A stretch of DNA of 9,471 nucleotides from positions 1 to 9,471 of the forward strand of contig JASHYD010000554.1 of assembly GCA_030043175.1 (NCBI GenBank), read 5' to 3'. This DNA is from Xanthobacteraceae bacterium. GTDB taxonomy: Bacteria; Pseudomonadota; Alphaproteobacteria; Rhizobiales; Xanthobacteraceae. Numbering within the stretch: the stretch's first letter is position 1; each line of letters opens with the position of its first letter. The translations under genes were made by a program, and so were the position numbers. Shown here in pieces: positions 1 to 6,559 of the stretch. Under the pieces are notes generated by a model. The model searched no databases, was not told where the DNA came from, and saw only the letters and a program-made list of their open reading frames with translations.

Positions 1-440
1 CCACGGCCTTTCCGCGATGCTCGGACCGGATGACCTCGCCGATAAGCACGGCAGCCGCAGCCCATTCACCCCCGAAGCCGAAGCCCATCAGAGCGCGAAA
101 CGCGAACAGTTGGCCATAGTTTTGCGCAAAACCACACAGGAACGTGAAGCCCGCGAACCACGCGATGGTGATCTGGAGTGTGCGCACGGTCCGACAAAGC
201 CCCAGCCAGCCATCCGCCAAAGGCCGAAGAAAGCAATGTCGCGGTCCCGATCAAGCCAGCATCCGCGTTGCTGATGGTAAAGGCGGCGATGATCGCCGGG
301 ATCGCAAAACTGAACATCTGAACGTCCATTGCATCGAGGATCCAGCCGCCAATGCACGCCCAGAATGTCGTTTTTTCAGTCGAACTCATCTCTTCGTACC
401 AGGCGGTCGGATGATGCTCGTTTGTACTTACTGTCGTCAT
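1..440 (-). pseudogene. MFS transporter, frameshifted N-terminal part (runs off window)
   Basis: Reading the minus strand from ATG at 440-438, the first frame gives a typical major facilitator N-terminus. TM1 contains GWILDAMDVQMFSFAIPAI and TM2 ends in GGWLAGALSDR, the start of the cytoplasmic motif A. The frame then turns to nonsense at about 187. In another frame the protein resumes immediately as VRTLQITIAWFAGF, through FRALMGFGFGGEW and AAAAVLIGE, to the window edge. This is good MFS sequence (TM3, TM4 and the GxGGEW motif). Realigning to the usual D-R-x-G-R of motif A suggests about 11 bases are missing between 188 and 187. AAAGG lies about 8 bases before the ATG, a plausible ribosome site. 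The GWxLDAxD signature and GGEW motif recall the aromatic-acid/sialate H+ symporter groups, but the substrate cannot be assigned. A sequencing error is the alternative to real decay. Confidence 0.85.
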
Positions 441-742
441 TTCTCAACCTTTTGCGCGTTCTGATGATGCACAACGTTCCGACGATCGCGAACGATGCTC
501 CACGTTGGCAGACCCTCATTGGGTCATGCGACCCGGCTTGCGTCAATGGCTGGGGCTAAACACCGGCACGTGGTTCGCTCCGGCGCTCAACGAGGGGCAG
601 ATGGCGGGCTTGACTGTGTCCCGACCATCCACGCCAAAGGCTCGCAAGAAGGACGTGGATGCCGGCAACAAACGCGGGCGTTACCGAGAGATGATATGAT
701 TCGATCGGGACCGCTATAGCTCTTCAATCGAGCAAAACGCCG
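441..742. other. Intergenic region between adh and the MFS pseudogene
   Basis: Apart from the palindromic repeat at about 599-702, I see no gene here. Short open frames at 495-719 and 505-699 (plus strand) run through the repeat and have no recognisable family. The part from 441 to about 500 should hold the promoter of the minus-strand MFS gene, but no clear -35/-10 pair was found. Directly downstream of the dehydrogenase stop (743-745) there is only a 4-bp GCTC/GAGC stem with no T-run, so no convincing terminator. Confidence 0.5.
599..702. repeat. Decayed intergenic palindromic repeat, Bradyrhizobium-type
   Basis: The core is a perfect inverted pair, CATCCACG at 626-633 and CGTGGATG at 654-661, with a 20-base spacer. 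Beyond it the arms pair only imperfectly, with cccgacc on one side and ccggcaac on the other. Translated on the minus strand the element reads VTPAFVAGIHVLLASLWRGW. On the plus strand part of it reads KKDVDAGNKRG. Peptides of this type (PAFVAGIHV..., KKDVDGRxKxGHD) are familiar accidental translations of short dispersed palindromes in Bradyrhizobium and relatives. The element lies between the alcohol dehydrogenase stop and the MFS start, a usual place for such repeats. Family recognition is from memory of those peptides; the inverted core is seen directly. Confidence 0.65.
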
Positions 743-1870
743 TCAAAACGTTACTACGCTGCGGATCGATTCTCCCGTATGCATCAGGTCGAAGGCCTTG
801 TTGATGTCGGCGAGCGGCATCACGTGCGTGATCATCGGGTCGATCTCAATTTTTCCTTCCATGTACCATTCGACGATCTTGGGAACGTCGGTGCGCCCAC
901 GCGCACCGCCGAAGGCGGTGCCGCGCCAGACTCGGCCGGTGACGAGCTGGAACGGCCGCGTCGCGATCTCCTGGCCGGCGGCCGCGACCCCGATGATAAT
1001 GCACTCGCCCCAGCCGCGGTGACAGGCTTCGAGCGCCTGGCGCATCACCGTCACATTGCCGGTGCAGTCGAAGGTATAGTCGGCGCCGCCGATCTGGTCG
1101 TCGCCGCGCTTGGTCATGTTGACGAGGTGAGGCACGAGGTCGTCTCTGAGGTCTTTCGGATTGACGAAGTGCGTCATGCCGAACCGCTCGCCCCATTTCT
1201 TCTTGGCCGGATTGACGTCGACCCCGATGATCATGTCGGCCGAAGCAAGCCGCAGCCCCTGGATAACGTTGAGGCCGATGCCGCCGAGGCCGAACACGAT
1301 GCATTTTGCGCCCGGCTCGACCTTGGCGGTGTTGACCACCGCCCCGATGCCGGTGGTGACGCCGCAGCCGATGTAGCACACCTTGTCGAACGGCGCGTCC
1401 TCGCGAATCTTTGCCACCGCGATCTCGGGCAGCACCGTGTAGTTCGCAAAGGTCGAGGTGCCCATGTAATGGTGCACCGGCCGGTTGTCGATGGAGAAGC
1501 GCGACGTCCCGTCCGGCATGACGCCCTTGCCCTGGGTGGCGCGGATGGCAGTGCACAGATTGGTTTTGCGTGACAAGCAGGACGGGCACTGCCGGCATTC
1601 GGGCGTATAAAGGGGGATGACATGGTCGCCCCGCCTCACCGAGGTCACAGCGGGGCCAACATCAACCACGATGCCGGCACCCTCATGGCCCAGAATGGCA
1701 GGGAACAGGCCCTCGGGATCGGCGCCCGACATCGTGAACGCGTCGGTGTGGCAGATGCCGGTCGCCTTGATCTCCACTAGGACTTCGCCGGCCCTGGGGC
1801 CATCCAGCTGAACCGTGGTCACCTCGAGCGGTTTGCCGGCCGCGACCGCCACTGCCGCACGTACGTCCAT
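743..1870 (-). CDS. frmA: S-(hydroxymethyl)glutathione dehydrogenase / class III alcohol dehydrogenase
   Basis: This cytoplasmic zinc enzyme oxidises S-hydroxymethylglutathione, formed from formaldehyde and glutathione, to S-formylglutathione with NAD+. It also reduces S-nitrosoglutathione. The 375-residue product is full length. Catalytic zinc ligands are Cys40, His62 (in GHEGAG) with Glu63, and Cys169 (GCGVTTG). Structural zinc ligands are Cys92, Cys95, Cys98 and Cys106. The Rossmann motif GLGGIG is at 194-199, and Asp218 at the end of the next strand indicates NAD rather than NADP. The class III marks GADPEG (49-54) and TQGKG (112-116) are present. Compared with human ADH5 there is an insertion of about six residues around TKRGDDQIGG. 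Start ATG 1870-1868 has GGAGT 6-10 bases upstream. The gene stands alone, with no glutathione-formaldehyde ligase or S-formylglutathione hydrolase in the window. It is also called flhA or adhC in related organisms. Confidence 0.95.
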   Translation of the reverse strand: MDVRAAVAVAAGKPLEVTTVQLDGPRAGEVLVEIKATGICHTDAFTMSGADPEGLFPAILGHEGAGIVVDVGPAVTSVRRGDHVIPLYTPECRQCPSCLSRKTNLCTAIRATQGKGVMPDGTSRFSIDNRPVHHYMGTSTFANYTVLPEIAVAKIREDAPFDKVCYIGCGVTTGIGAVVNTAKVEPGAKCIVFGLGGIGLNVIQGLRLASADMIIGVDVNPAKKKWGERFGMTHFVNPKDLRDDLVPHLVNMTKRGDDQIGGADYTFDCTGNVTVMRQALEACHRGWGECIIIGVAAAGQEIATRPFQLVTGRVWRGTAFGGARGRTDVPKIVEWYMEGKIEIDPMITHVMPLADINKAFDLMHTGESIRSVVTF

Positions 1871-2273
1871 TGCGTAACTCCGTTTCGATTTTCCAGGCCG
1901 ACACAGGGTGGAGAATTCCGCAGACTTTGTCGGACAAGATCATGAGCAGAGTCAAATGGCCGCTTATTCGATAGCAATCCGGTGCCGGCTCGGGCTGGGC
2001 AAGGCGGGGCTATCGCACATTTGAGCATCCGTTTCCGCGCGACAGCTAATGGTGCGCGCAGCAGCCTGAGAACTGCAACACTTAACCAGTTTCTGTTGCA
2101 AAACGCAGGAACTAACTAATTCGGGACAGTGCGACGGTCGCGTGGTCGCATGGAGTGCGAAGGGAGGTCGGCGGCGGCCGAAGGTGCCAAGAGTATCAAA
2201 CATGCGATGGGCAGTTGGGGCAAGGGCACTGGATGACGCTTGCCAAGCGTCCGGCGTGTTGCCTCAGGAGGCG
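1871..2273. other. Intergenic region: upstream of adh and of the trbB relic
   Basis: About 400 bases without a recognisable gene. The dehydrogenase promoter must lie here on the minus strand, but no confident -35/-10 pair was found. The one clear structure is the inverted repeat at 2074-2100. An open frame enters the trbB relic from 2142, but its N-terminal translation (before about 2340) has no family I recognise and is rich in Arg/Pro/Ala, as expected for non-coding GC-rich DNA. Confidence 0.5.
2074..2100. repeat. Perfect 7-bp inverted repeat upstream of adh
   Basis: TGCAACA (2074-2080) and TGTTGCA (2094-2100) are exact inverted copies separated by 13 bases. The centre is about 217 bases upstream of the dehydrogenase ATG. 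It could be an activator or repressor site, or a residue of a mobile-element end. No T-run follows on either strand, so it is not a terminator. Confidence 0.4.
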
Positions 2274-2866
2274 ATGGACGATTTAAGATCGCCCCGGCCG
2301 CCCCCGACGCGTTTGCCGTCAGGGGGCGGGCCGACACGCGCGGCCGCAAGGGCTCGCGGCGTTCGCATGCGGCGTACGGCGATGGGGCCTATGATCACGG
2401 GCTGGCTGGAGGATCCGGCCATCGTCGAGATCATGCTCAATCCGGACGGTCGCCTGTGGATCGATCGCCTGATCGGGGGCCTGAGCGACACCGGCAAGCG
2501 ACTGTCAACGGAAGACGGCGAGCGCATCGTGCGTCTCGTCGCCCACATGTCGGCGCCGAGGTGCATCCTGGATCGCCGCGTCTTTCGGCCGAACTGCCGG
2601 ACACCGGAGAACGCTCCGAAGGCCTGATCCCGCCGATCGTCGCCGCACCGGCTTTCGCCATCCGCAAGCCAGCGGTCGCGATCTTTACTCTCGCAGACGA
2701 CGCCAGCGCCGGCATCATGACGCCGGAACAGGCCGGACTCTTGTGTAACGCGGTTTCGGAGCGCCGCAACATCCTGATTGCCGGCGGCACCTCAACCGGG
2801 AAGACGACGCTCCCGCAGAATCGCGTTCAGAACGACTTTGGAGACAAATACCTCCAAGCCAAATAA
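2274..2866 (+). pseudogene. trbB: trbB relic: conjugative transfer ATPase, frameshifted and truncated
   Basis: TrbB is the cytoplasmic hexameric ATPase of P-type conjugation (Trb type IV secretion), a VirB11 relative. Recognisable homology starts with RMRRTAMGPMITGWLEDP, then [15 protein letters not shown] and [11 protein letters not shown]. At 2546/2547 the frame breaks. Restoring one C in CAC(C)ATGTC gives the expected HHVGAEVH, and the next frame continues with [25 protein letters not shown] and Walker [10 protein letters not shown] (ending near 2809). After CTC at 2810-2812 the homology stops abruptly; a foreign tail [12 protein letters not shown] runs to TAA at 2864-2866. The relic keeps roughly the first half of the usual length of about 320 residues. 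Walker B, the Asp and His boxes and the C-terminus are missing. The start is uncertain: ATG 2274 has AGGAGG only 2 bases away, which is too close. No other trb gene lies nearby, so this is a scar of a lost integrative conjugative element. Confidence 0.88.
2298..2329. repeat. GC-rich hairpin before the trbB homology
   Basis: CCGCCCCCGACG (2298-2309) pairs with CGTCAGGGGGCGG (2317-2329) over 12 base pairs with one bulged base, around a 7-base loop. It lies just upstream of where TrbB homology becomes clear. No T-run follows, so it is probably not an intrinsic terminator. It could sequester the start region or be chance in GC-rich DNA. Confidence 0.4.
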
Positions 2867-3150
2867 GCGAAAATTTTTCAATGGGATGCCTTGGCAATTG
2901 CCAGAAACATCTTTACACCGGCGGGCCTATAGCGTGAGCGATCTCAACCCTGAACGCGGGGTTTCTGGTACGCTCGGACGGCAATCGCATTTGCTGCGAT
3001 TTCAGCGGGTTGCAAGGATCTGGTAAAGCGTAAGATACTTTTCGAAGCCAAAGGGTCTTTGAAGGCGCGACGCTTTCAGATCATCCCCAAAAGCGTTAAC
3101 CCGTCCGGAGGCTTCCCGGCTTGGAGCATCAGACCAACGGTGCGCCCTAC
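2813..3150. other. Unassigned DNA between the trbB break and the lactonase gene
   Basis: No gene is recognisable here. Three short perfect inverted repeats occur: TTGGAG/CTCCAA (2838-2843 and 2852-2857, 8-base loop), AATCGCA/TGCGATT (2983-2989 and 2995-3001, 5-base loop) and ACGCTTT/AAAGCGT (3070-3076 and 3090-3096, 13-base loop). The second or third could help end the minus-strand lactonase transcript, but neither is followed by a T-run on that strand. The stretch around 2860-2890 is locally AT-rich (aaaatttttc), unlike the flanks. It probably holds the end of an insertion or deletion that cut trbB, but I cannot name the element. Confidence 0.45.
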
Positions 3151-4062
3151 CTACGTATGCGAATAGAGCCTGTGGCCTGCAACATCGGTGTCGGCGCACA
3201 AAATCGTCCCGCTGTCGGACTCCGTGATAAACAGCGTCTTTCCGGCAGAGCCGCCGAATGCAATGTTGGTCACCGCCAGATCCTCGCACGACACCAATCG
3301 ATAACGCGGATTGCCGAGCCTGTCGAAGATCCAGACCGAGCCGTGCCCAACATGCGCGACCGCGATCGACCCATCGTCGGCGAGCGCCATGCCGTCCGGC
3401 CCCGAGCCGCCCGACATGTTGATGAACGCGCCAACCTTGGATGTCGTGCCGTCCGGATGCAGCGGCAGGCGCCACACCTGGTTGGCGCGCGTCACCGCGA
3501 GGAACAGCGTCTTCTCGTCTTTCGACAGCACGAGCCCGTTCGGACTCGGCACGTTGCCGATCAGGCAATCCACGTTGCCGTCCGTGCGAAGTCGAAACAC
3601 CCGCCCGCTCGGGTCTTGCAGGCCGGTCTGACCCTGATCGGTGAAGTAGAGATCGCCGTTGCTGGCAAAGGTCAGGTCATTCGTACCCTTGAAGCTTTCG
3701 CGTCGCACGTTCTCCAGAACCGGCTCGACGCGACCGTTCGCAACGTCGAGCGCCAGGATGCCACGCTTGTGGTCCGCGATGAAGATGCGGCCATCGCGGT
3801 GGATCGCGAGTCCGTTCGGCCAACCATCGTACTCGGTCACCACGCTCCACGTCCCGTCGCGCGTAACGCGCAAGATCCGCCCGTACGGGATGTCGGTGAC
3901 ATAGAGGTTCCCGCCGCGATCGAAGCACGGACCTTCAAGGAACGAGTGGAGATGGTCGTTGCCCTTGCCGAACGCCCAGCCCGACCTGCGGCCCTTGATG
4001 CGCAAGGCGTCGGGTAGACGCGCGAAGACGCGAGTCTCGATCCGTTGAACGGGCGCGAACAA
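3151..4062 (-). CDS. SMP-30/gluconolactonase/LRE family lactonase
   Basis: The 303-residue product is a six-bladed beta-propeller of the SMP-30/gluconolactonase family, metal-dependent enzymes that open sugar-acid or other lactones. No signal peptide is seen, so a cytoplasmic place is likely. Metal-site residues are where the family has them: Glu43 in FLEGPCFD, Asn175 in SPNGL and Asp223 in GPDGM. Asn128 in GTNDL is a further likely active-site residue. Propeller-strand patterns such as GNLYVTD, GRIFIAD and GDLYFTD recur. The start is TTG at 4062-4060, chosen because GGGAGG lies 5 bases upstream. It follows the GntR gene by 31 bases on the same strand, so both are probably one transcript and the lactonase shares control with the divergent transporter. 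The substrate is unknown. A lactone intermediate of the compound imported by the neighbouring ABC system is a reasonable inference. Confidence 0.88.
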   Translation of the reverse strand: MFAPVQRIETRVFARLPDALRIKGRRSGWAFGKGNDHLHSFLEGPCFDRGGNLYVTDIPYGRILRVTRDGTWSVVTEYDGWPNGLAIHRDGRIFIADHKRGILALDVANGRVEPVLENVRRESFKGTNDLTFASNGDLYFTDQGQTGLQDPSGRVFRLRTDGNVDCLIGNVPSPNGLVLSKDEKTLFLAVTRANQVWRLPLHPDGTTSKVGAFINMSGGSGPDGMALADDGSIAVAHVGHGSVWIFDRLGNPRYRLVSCEDLAVTNIAFGGSAGKTLFITESDSGTILCADTDVAGHRLYSHT

Positions 4063-4093
4063 GAGTGCCTCCCGCGATGGTCTTGTAACGTTC

Positions 4094-4861
4094 TTATGTG
4101 GTTTTCAGCGTGGCAGGCTCGCGTCCCAGAACGTAGTCGGTGCTGATGTCGCCGGCGAAAATCGATCGACCGCAAAGCACCACGGCGCCGGAGCCTGCGT
4201 AGTGCCTGTTGCTGCGCACGGTCACCGCCGCGCCGCCCGGTAGCTCAAGGATTTCGGAAATACGCGGGGACGCGATCTCGGCCGTGATCGAGACGACGAT
4301 CGTCGGAATGTGCTCGCCGAGGATATCGCCGACGAAGCCATGCGCCGGACGGCTCGATAGCATGTCGCCGGTGATACGGCAGCCGATCGCGTGCGGCAGG
4401 TAGCGAACCTCGAGACAGATCGGCCGACCCGCGATGACGCGCACGCGCTCGAACTTGAAAATCTCGGCCCCCTCGGCGACGCCGAGCATCTGCGCGGCGC
4501 GCTGCGGCGCAGCCACCAGTTCGAGGCTTGGTGAGCGATATGAGACAGCGTGGCCGGCAAGCGCTGCCTGCTCCTCGAACGAGAGGCAATAGCGCGAGTC
4601 GATCGGCGAATGGAAGATGCCGCGGTCCGCCACGAAGGTGCCGCGGCCGACGTGACGAACGATCAGCCCGTCGTACACCAGCCGGTCGAGCGCGTGGCGC
4701 ACGGTCGAGCGCGTGGTGCGAAACGTGGTCGCAAGCTCGGCCTCCGACCACACCCGATCGCCGGGCGCGAGCATCCCATCGACGATCGCAGTTCGAATCC
4801 GGTCCTGGATGCGCACATAAATCGGCACGAACCGATCGTCACTGAATGCGACGATTGACAT
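4094..4861 (-). CDS. GntR/HutC-family transcriptional regulator (UTRA domain)
   Basis: This is a 255-residue one-component regulator. The N-terminal winged helix-turn-helix (about residues 10-78) has the GntR pattern: VPIYVRIQDRIRTAI, APGDRVWSEAELA, RTTRSTVRHALDRL and the wing GLIVRHVGRGTFV. The C-terminal part (about 100-245) is a UTRA ligand-binding domain of the HutC subfamily, with FKFERVRVIAGRPICLEVRYLP and a late SITAEIA segment. ATG 4861-4859 is preferred because GGAG lies 6 bases upstream (GGAGAAAGC). A longer reading from TTG at 4894 would run through the palindrome and is unlikely. It diverges from the ABC transporter operon across 52 bases and precedes the lactonase. HutC-type members are usually repressors relieved by a pathway metabolite, so it probably represses both directions. 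The ligand is unknown. Confidence 0.92.
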   Translation of the reverse strand: MSIVAFSDDRFVPIYVRIQDRIRTAIVDGMLAPGDRVWSEAELATTFRTTRSTVRHALDRLVYDGLIVRHVGRGTFVADRGIFHSPIDSRYCLSFEEQAALAGHAVSYRSPSLELVAAPQRAAQMLGVAEGAEIFKFERVRVIAGRPICLEVRYLPHAIGCRITGDMLSSRPAHGFVGDILGEHIPTIVVSITAEIASPRISEILELPGGAAVTVRSNRHYAGSGAVVLCGRSIFAGDISTDYVLGREPATLKTT

Positions 4862-4878
4862 GCTTTCTCCAATCCGGT

Positions 4879-4898
4879 CTAGTTGACTATACAACTAG
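4879..4898. promoter_or_regulatory. Perfect palindrome, candidate GntR operator
   Basis: CTAGTTG-ACTATA-CAACTAG is a perfect 7-bp inverted repeat with a 6-base centre. It lies 18-37 bases upstream of the regulator ATG and 16-35 bases before the GTG of the first permease gene. The TTG(N6)CAA core and AT-rich middle resemble HutC/TreR-type sites such as TTGTATATACAA. The centre contains -10-like hexamers in both directions: TATACA on plus (4888-4893) and TATAGT on minus (4891-4886). Matching -35 boxes are poor. Binding here would block both divergent promoters. Confidence 0.75.
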
Positions 4899-4913
4899 CA
4901 AAGGCGCGCAGAG

Positions 4914-5801
4914 GTGACAAGCGCGCTTGCCGGGTCGCAAGGCCCGCATGGCCAGGAAATGACCGAGGATTTCGTGGTCGATCGGTTAAAGCTCGTTCCG
5001 GACGCCATGAAGAAGATTGGCACGCCGCCGGTGTCTGTCCAGTCACGCGTCGCGGTTGACCGACGGCTACTCTCAGTAGCCTCAGTGCTCGTCGTCTTGG
5101 CGATCTGGCAATGGGGTGCTGGCCATGTGTCGGGCTTTGTGCTCCCGGCGCCCGCCGAGGTGCTCGGCCGCTTCCTCGATGCCAAATGGCTCATGCGGCT
5201 GATCTTCGCCTTCGGGCAATCGCTCATCCAGCTTGGTCTTGGCTTCGGCCTTACTCTGCTCGTCGCAGTCCCGCTCGGCGTCGTGATCGGCCGCTCGCAC
5301 GTGCTGACTTGCATGTTCGAGCCGGTGATCAATGCGATCTATGTGATCCCGCCGGTCGCCTTCGTGCCGTTTCTCATCATCTGGTTCGGGCTGTTCCTGC
5401 CGGCACGCGTCGCGCTCGTCTTTCTAATGAGCGTCTTCGACGTACTGGTGATCATGATCGCGGGATCGCACGACGTGCGCAGATCGCTGGTCGAAGTCGG
5501 GCGCTCATTTGGCGCAACGCGCAGCCAAAGCCTTCGCCTGATCGTGCTGCCGGCGCTCATGCCGTTCTTCTTCGCCGCGCTGCGCGTCGGCTCCGCGCGC
5601 GCCATTAACGGCATGATCAGTGCCGAGCTGTTCTTCGCGGCCGTCAATCTCGGTGCGATCATGAAGCGCGCGACGCAGAACTTCGACAGCGCCTCGGCAC
5701 TCGCAGTCGTGCTGTCGATCTGCCTGCTCGGACTGCTCGCCCAGACGGTGATCAACGCGCTCGAGCGCCATCTGCTGCTTTGGCACGTGAGGGCGGCATG
5801 A
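4914..5801 (+). CDS. ABC transporter permease, SsuC/TauC type
   Basis: This is an inner-membrane subunit of a binding-protein-dependent importer of the nitrate/sulfonate/taurine (SsuC/TauC) type. After a hydrophilic N-terminus, TM1 is about residues 52-70, followed by the family's short FVLPAPAEVLGRF segment. Further membrane segments lie near 104-126, 139-160, 165-184, 215-250 and 262-282. The EAA loop that docks on the ATPase is at about 194-226 (EVGRSFGATRSQ ... VLPALMP ... ALRVG). The start is uncertain. GTG 4914 has AAAGG 9 bases upstream. ATG 4959 (GGAA almost touching) and ATG 5007 (no clear ribosome site) are alternatives that only shorten the soluble N-terminus. The stop overlaps the start of the next permease (ATGA), so the two are translationally coupled. 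It is the first gene of the plus-strand operon after the palindrome. Confidence 0.9.
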   Translation: MTSALAGSQGPHGQEMTEDFVVDRLKLVPDAMKKIGTPPVSVQSRVAVDRRLLSVASVLVVLAIWQWGAGHVSGFVLPAPAEVLGRFLDAKWLMRLIFAFGQSLIQLGLGFGLTLLVAVPLGVVIGRSHVLTCMFEPVINAIYVIPPVAFVPFLIIWFGLFLPARVALVFLMSVFDVLVIMIAGSHDVRRSLVEVGRSFGATRSQSLRLIVLPALMPFFFAALRVGSARAINGMISAELFFAAVNLGAIMKRATQNFDSASALAVVLSICLLGLLAQTVINALERHLLLWHVRAA

Positions 5802-6559
5802 CGCGCCTGCGCGATCTTGCACTGCCCTGCCTCGGCTTCGCGCTACTGCTTGCCGGATGGGAGATCGCCGGGCGCGCGCTGGGCGCTGCGCTGCTCGCTC
5901 CACCGTCGAGCGTCGCGCCCCATTTCGTGGATCAGCTCCTCCAGGGCGAGATGCTGCATGAGCTTTTCGGCTCGCTACGCCAAATGGCGATCGGCTTCGC
6001 CGCCGCGTGCATCGTCGGCATGCCCCTCGGAGCCATCATGGGGCGCTCGAGCGCTGCCGAAGCAATCTTCCGTCCTTGGGTCAGCATGCTCGTCGTGGCG
6101 TCAATCGCCACGCTGATTCCGCTTTTCATCCTGCTGCTCGGCACCGGGTTGATGCTGCGCGTGACCATCGTTTTCCTCGCGAGCGCCTGGTACATCACGC
6201 TCACCACTTACAACGGCGCGCGCGGCATCAGCCCGCAGCAGGTAGCCGTGGCGCGGTCCTTTTCGGCGAGTCGGTGGCAAATCTTCTGGAAGCTCACTAT
6301 GCCGGCGCTCTATCCGTACCTCCTCACGGGGGCGCGGATCGGGCTTGTCCATGCGATCCGCGCGATGGTGCTCGCCGAGATGTTCGTCATCATCGGCTAT
6401 GGCGGGCTGATGCATCGTGCAGGCCTCGCGGTCGACACCACGCCGTTGCTTGACCTGGTGATCACGTTGATGGCCGTCAGCCTTGCGCTGAACGCCTTGC
6501 TCGGCGCGGCGGGCCGCCGGCTTGCGCCATGGTACGAGCAGCAACGGGTGAGCGCATGA
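5798..6559 (+). CDS. ABC transporter permease, second subunit, SsuC/TauC type
   Basis: This 253-residue inner-membrane permease is the partner of the preceding one, so the channel is probably a heterodimer. Most SsuC/TauC importers encode a single permease. TM1 is about residues 7-26, followed by LLAPPSSVAPHFVDQLL. Further segments lie near 63-82, 94-116, 121-137, 172-205 and 219-238. The EAA loop is at about 149-182 (VAVARSFSASRWQIFWKLTMPALYPYL ... GARIG, given here in parts). It keeps the LP/MP turn, but its first residues deviate from E-A-A. ATG 5798 is chosen because it overlaps the upstream TGA as ATGA and has GAGGG upstream. A GTG at 5780 would give only six more residues and a longer overlap. 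The end overlaps the ATPase start by ATGA. Confidence 0.92.
   Translation: MTRLRDLALPCLGFALLLAGWEIAGRALGAALLAPPSSVAPHFVDQLLQGEMLHELFGSLRQMAIGFAAACIVGMPLGAIMGRSSAAEAIFRPWVSMLVVASIATLIPLFILLLGTGLMLRVTIVFLASAWYITLTTYNGARGISPQQVAVARSFSASRWQIFWKLTMPALYPYLLTGARIGLVHAIRAMVLAEMFVIIGYGGLMHRAGLAVDTTPLLDLVITLMAVSLALNALLGAAGRRLAPWYEQQRVSA

Noticed and set aside
505..699. Small plus-strand open frame of 64 codons between adh and the MFS gene
   Set aside because: It runs through the palindromic repeat, its translation resembles repeat-derived peptides, and it has no good ribosome site.
779..1573. Long open frame antisense to the alcohol dehydrogenase
   Set aside because: It lies opposite a clearly conserved gene and its translation has no family features; long antisense frames are expected at this GC content.
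2298..2329. GC-rich hairpin as an intrinsic terminator
   Set aside because: No U-tract follows on either strand.
3070..3096. Inverted repeat ACGCTTT/AAAGCGT as terminator of the lactonase transcript
   Set aside because: The loop is 13 bases and no T-run follows on the minus strand.
3121..4017. Long open frame antisense to the lactonase
   Set aside because: The opposite strand encodes an intact SMP-30-type propeller with active-site residues; the antisense translation is rich in Arg/His/Asp/Val and unrecognisable.
4862..4894. Upstream TTG start (4894) for the GntR gene
   Set aside because: It would place the start inside the palindrome and has no ribosome site, whereas ATG 4861 has GGAG at good spacing.
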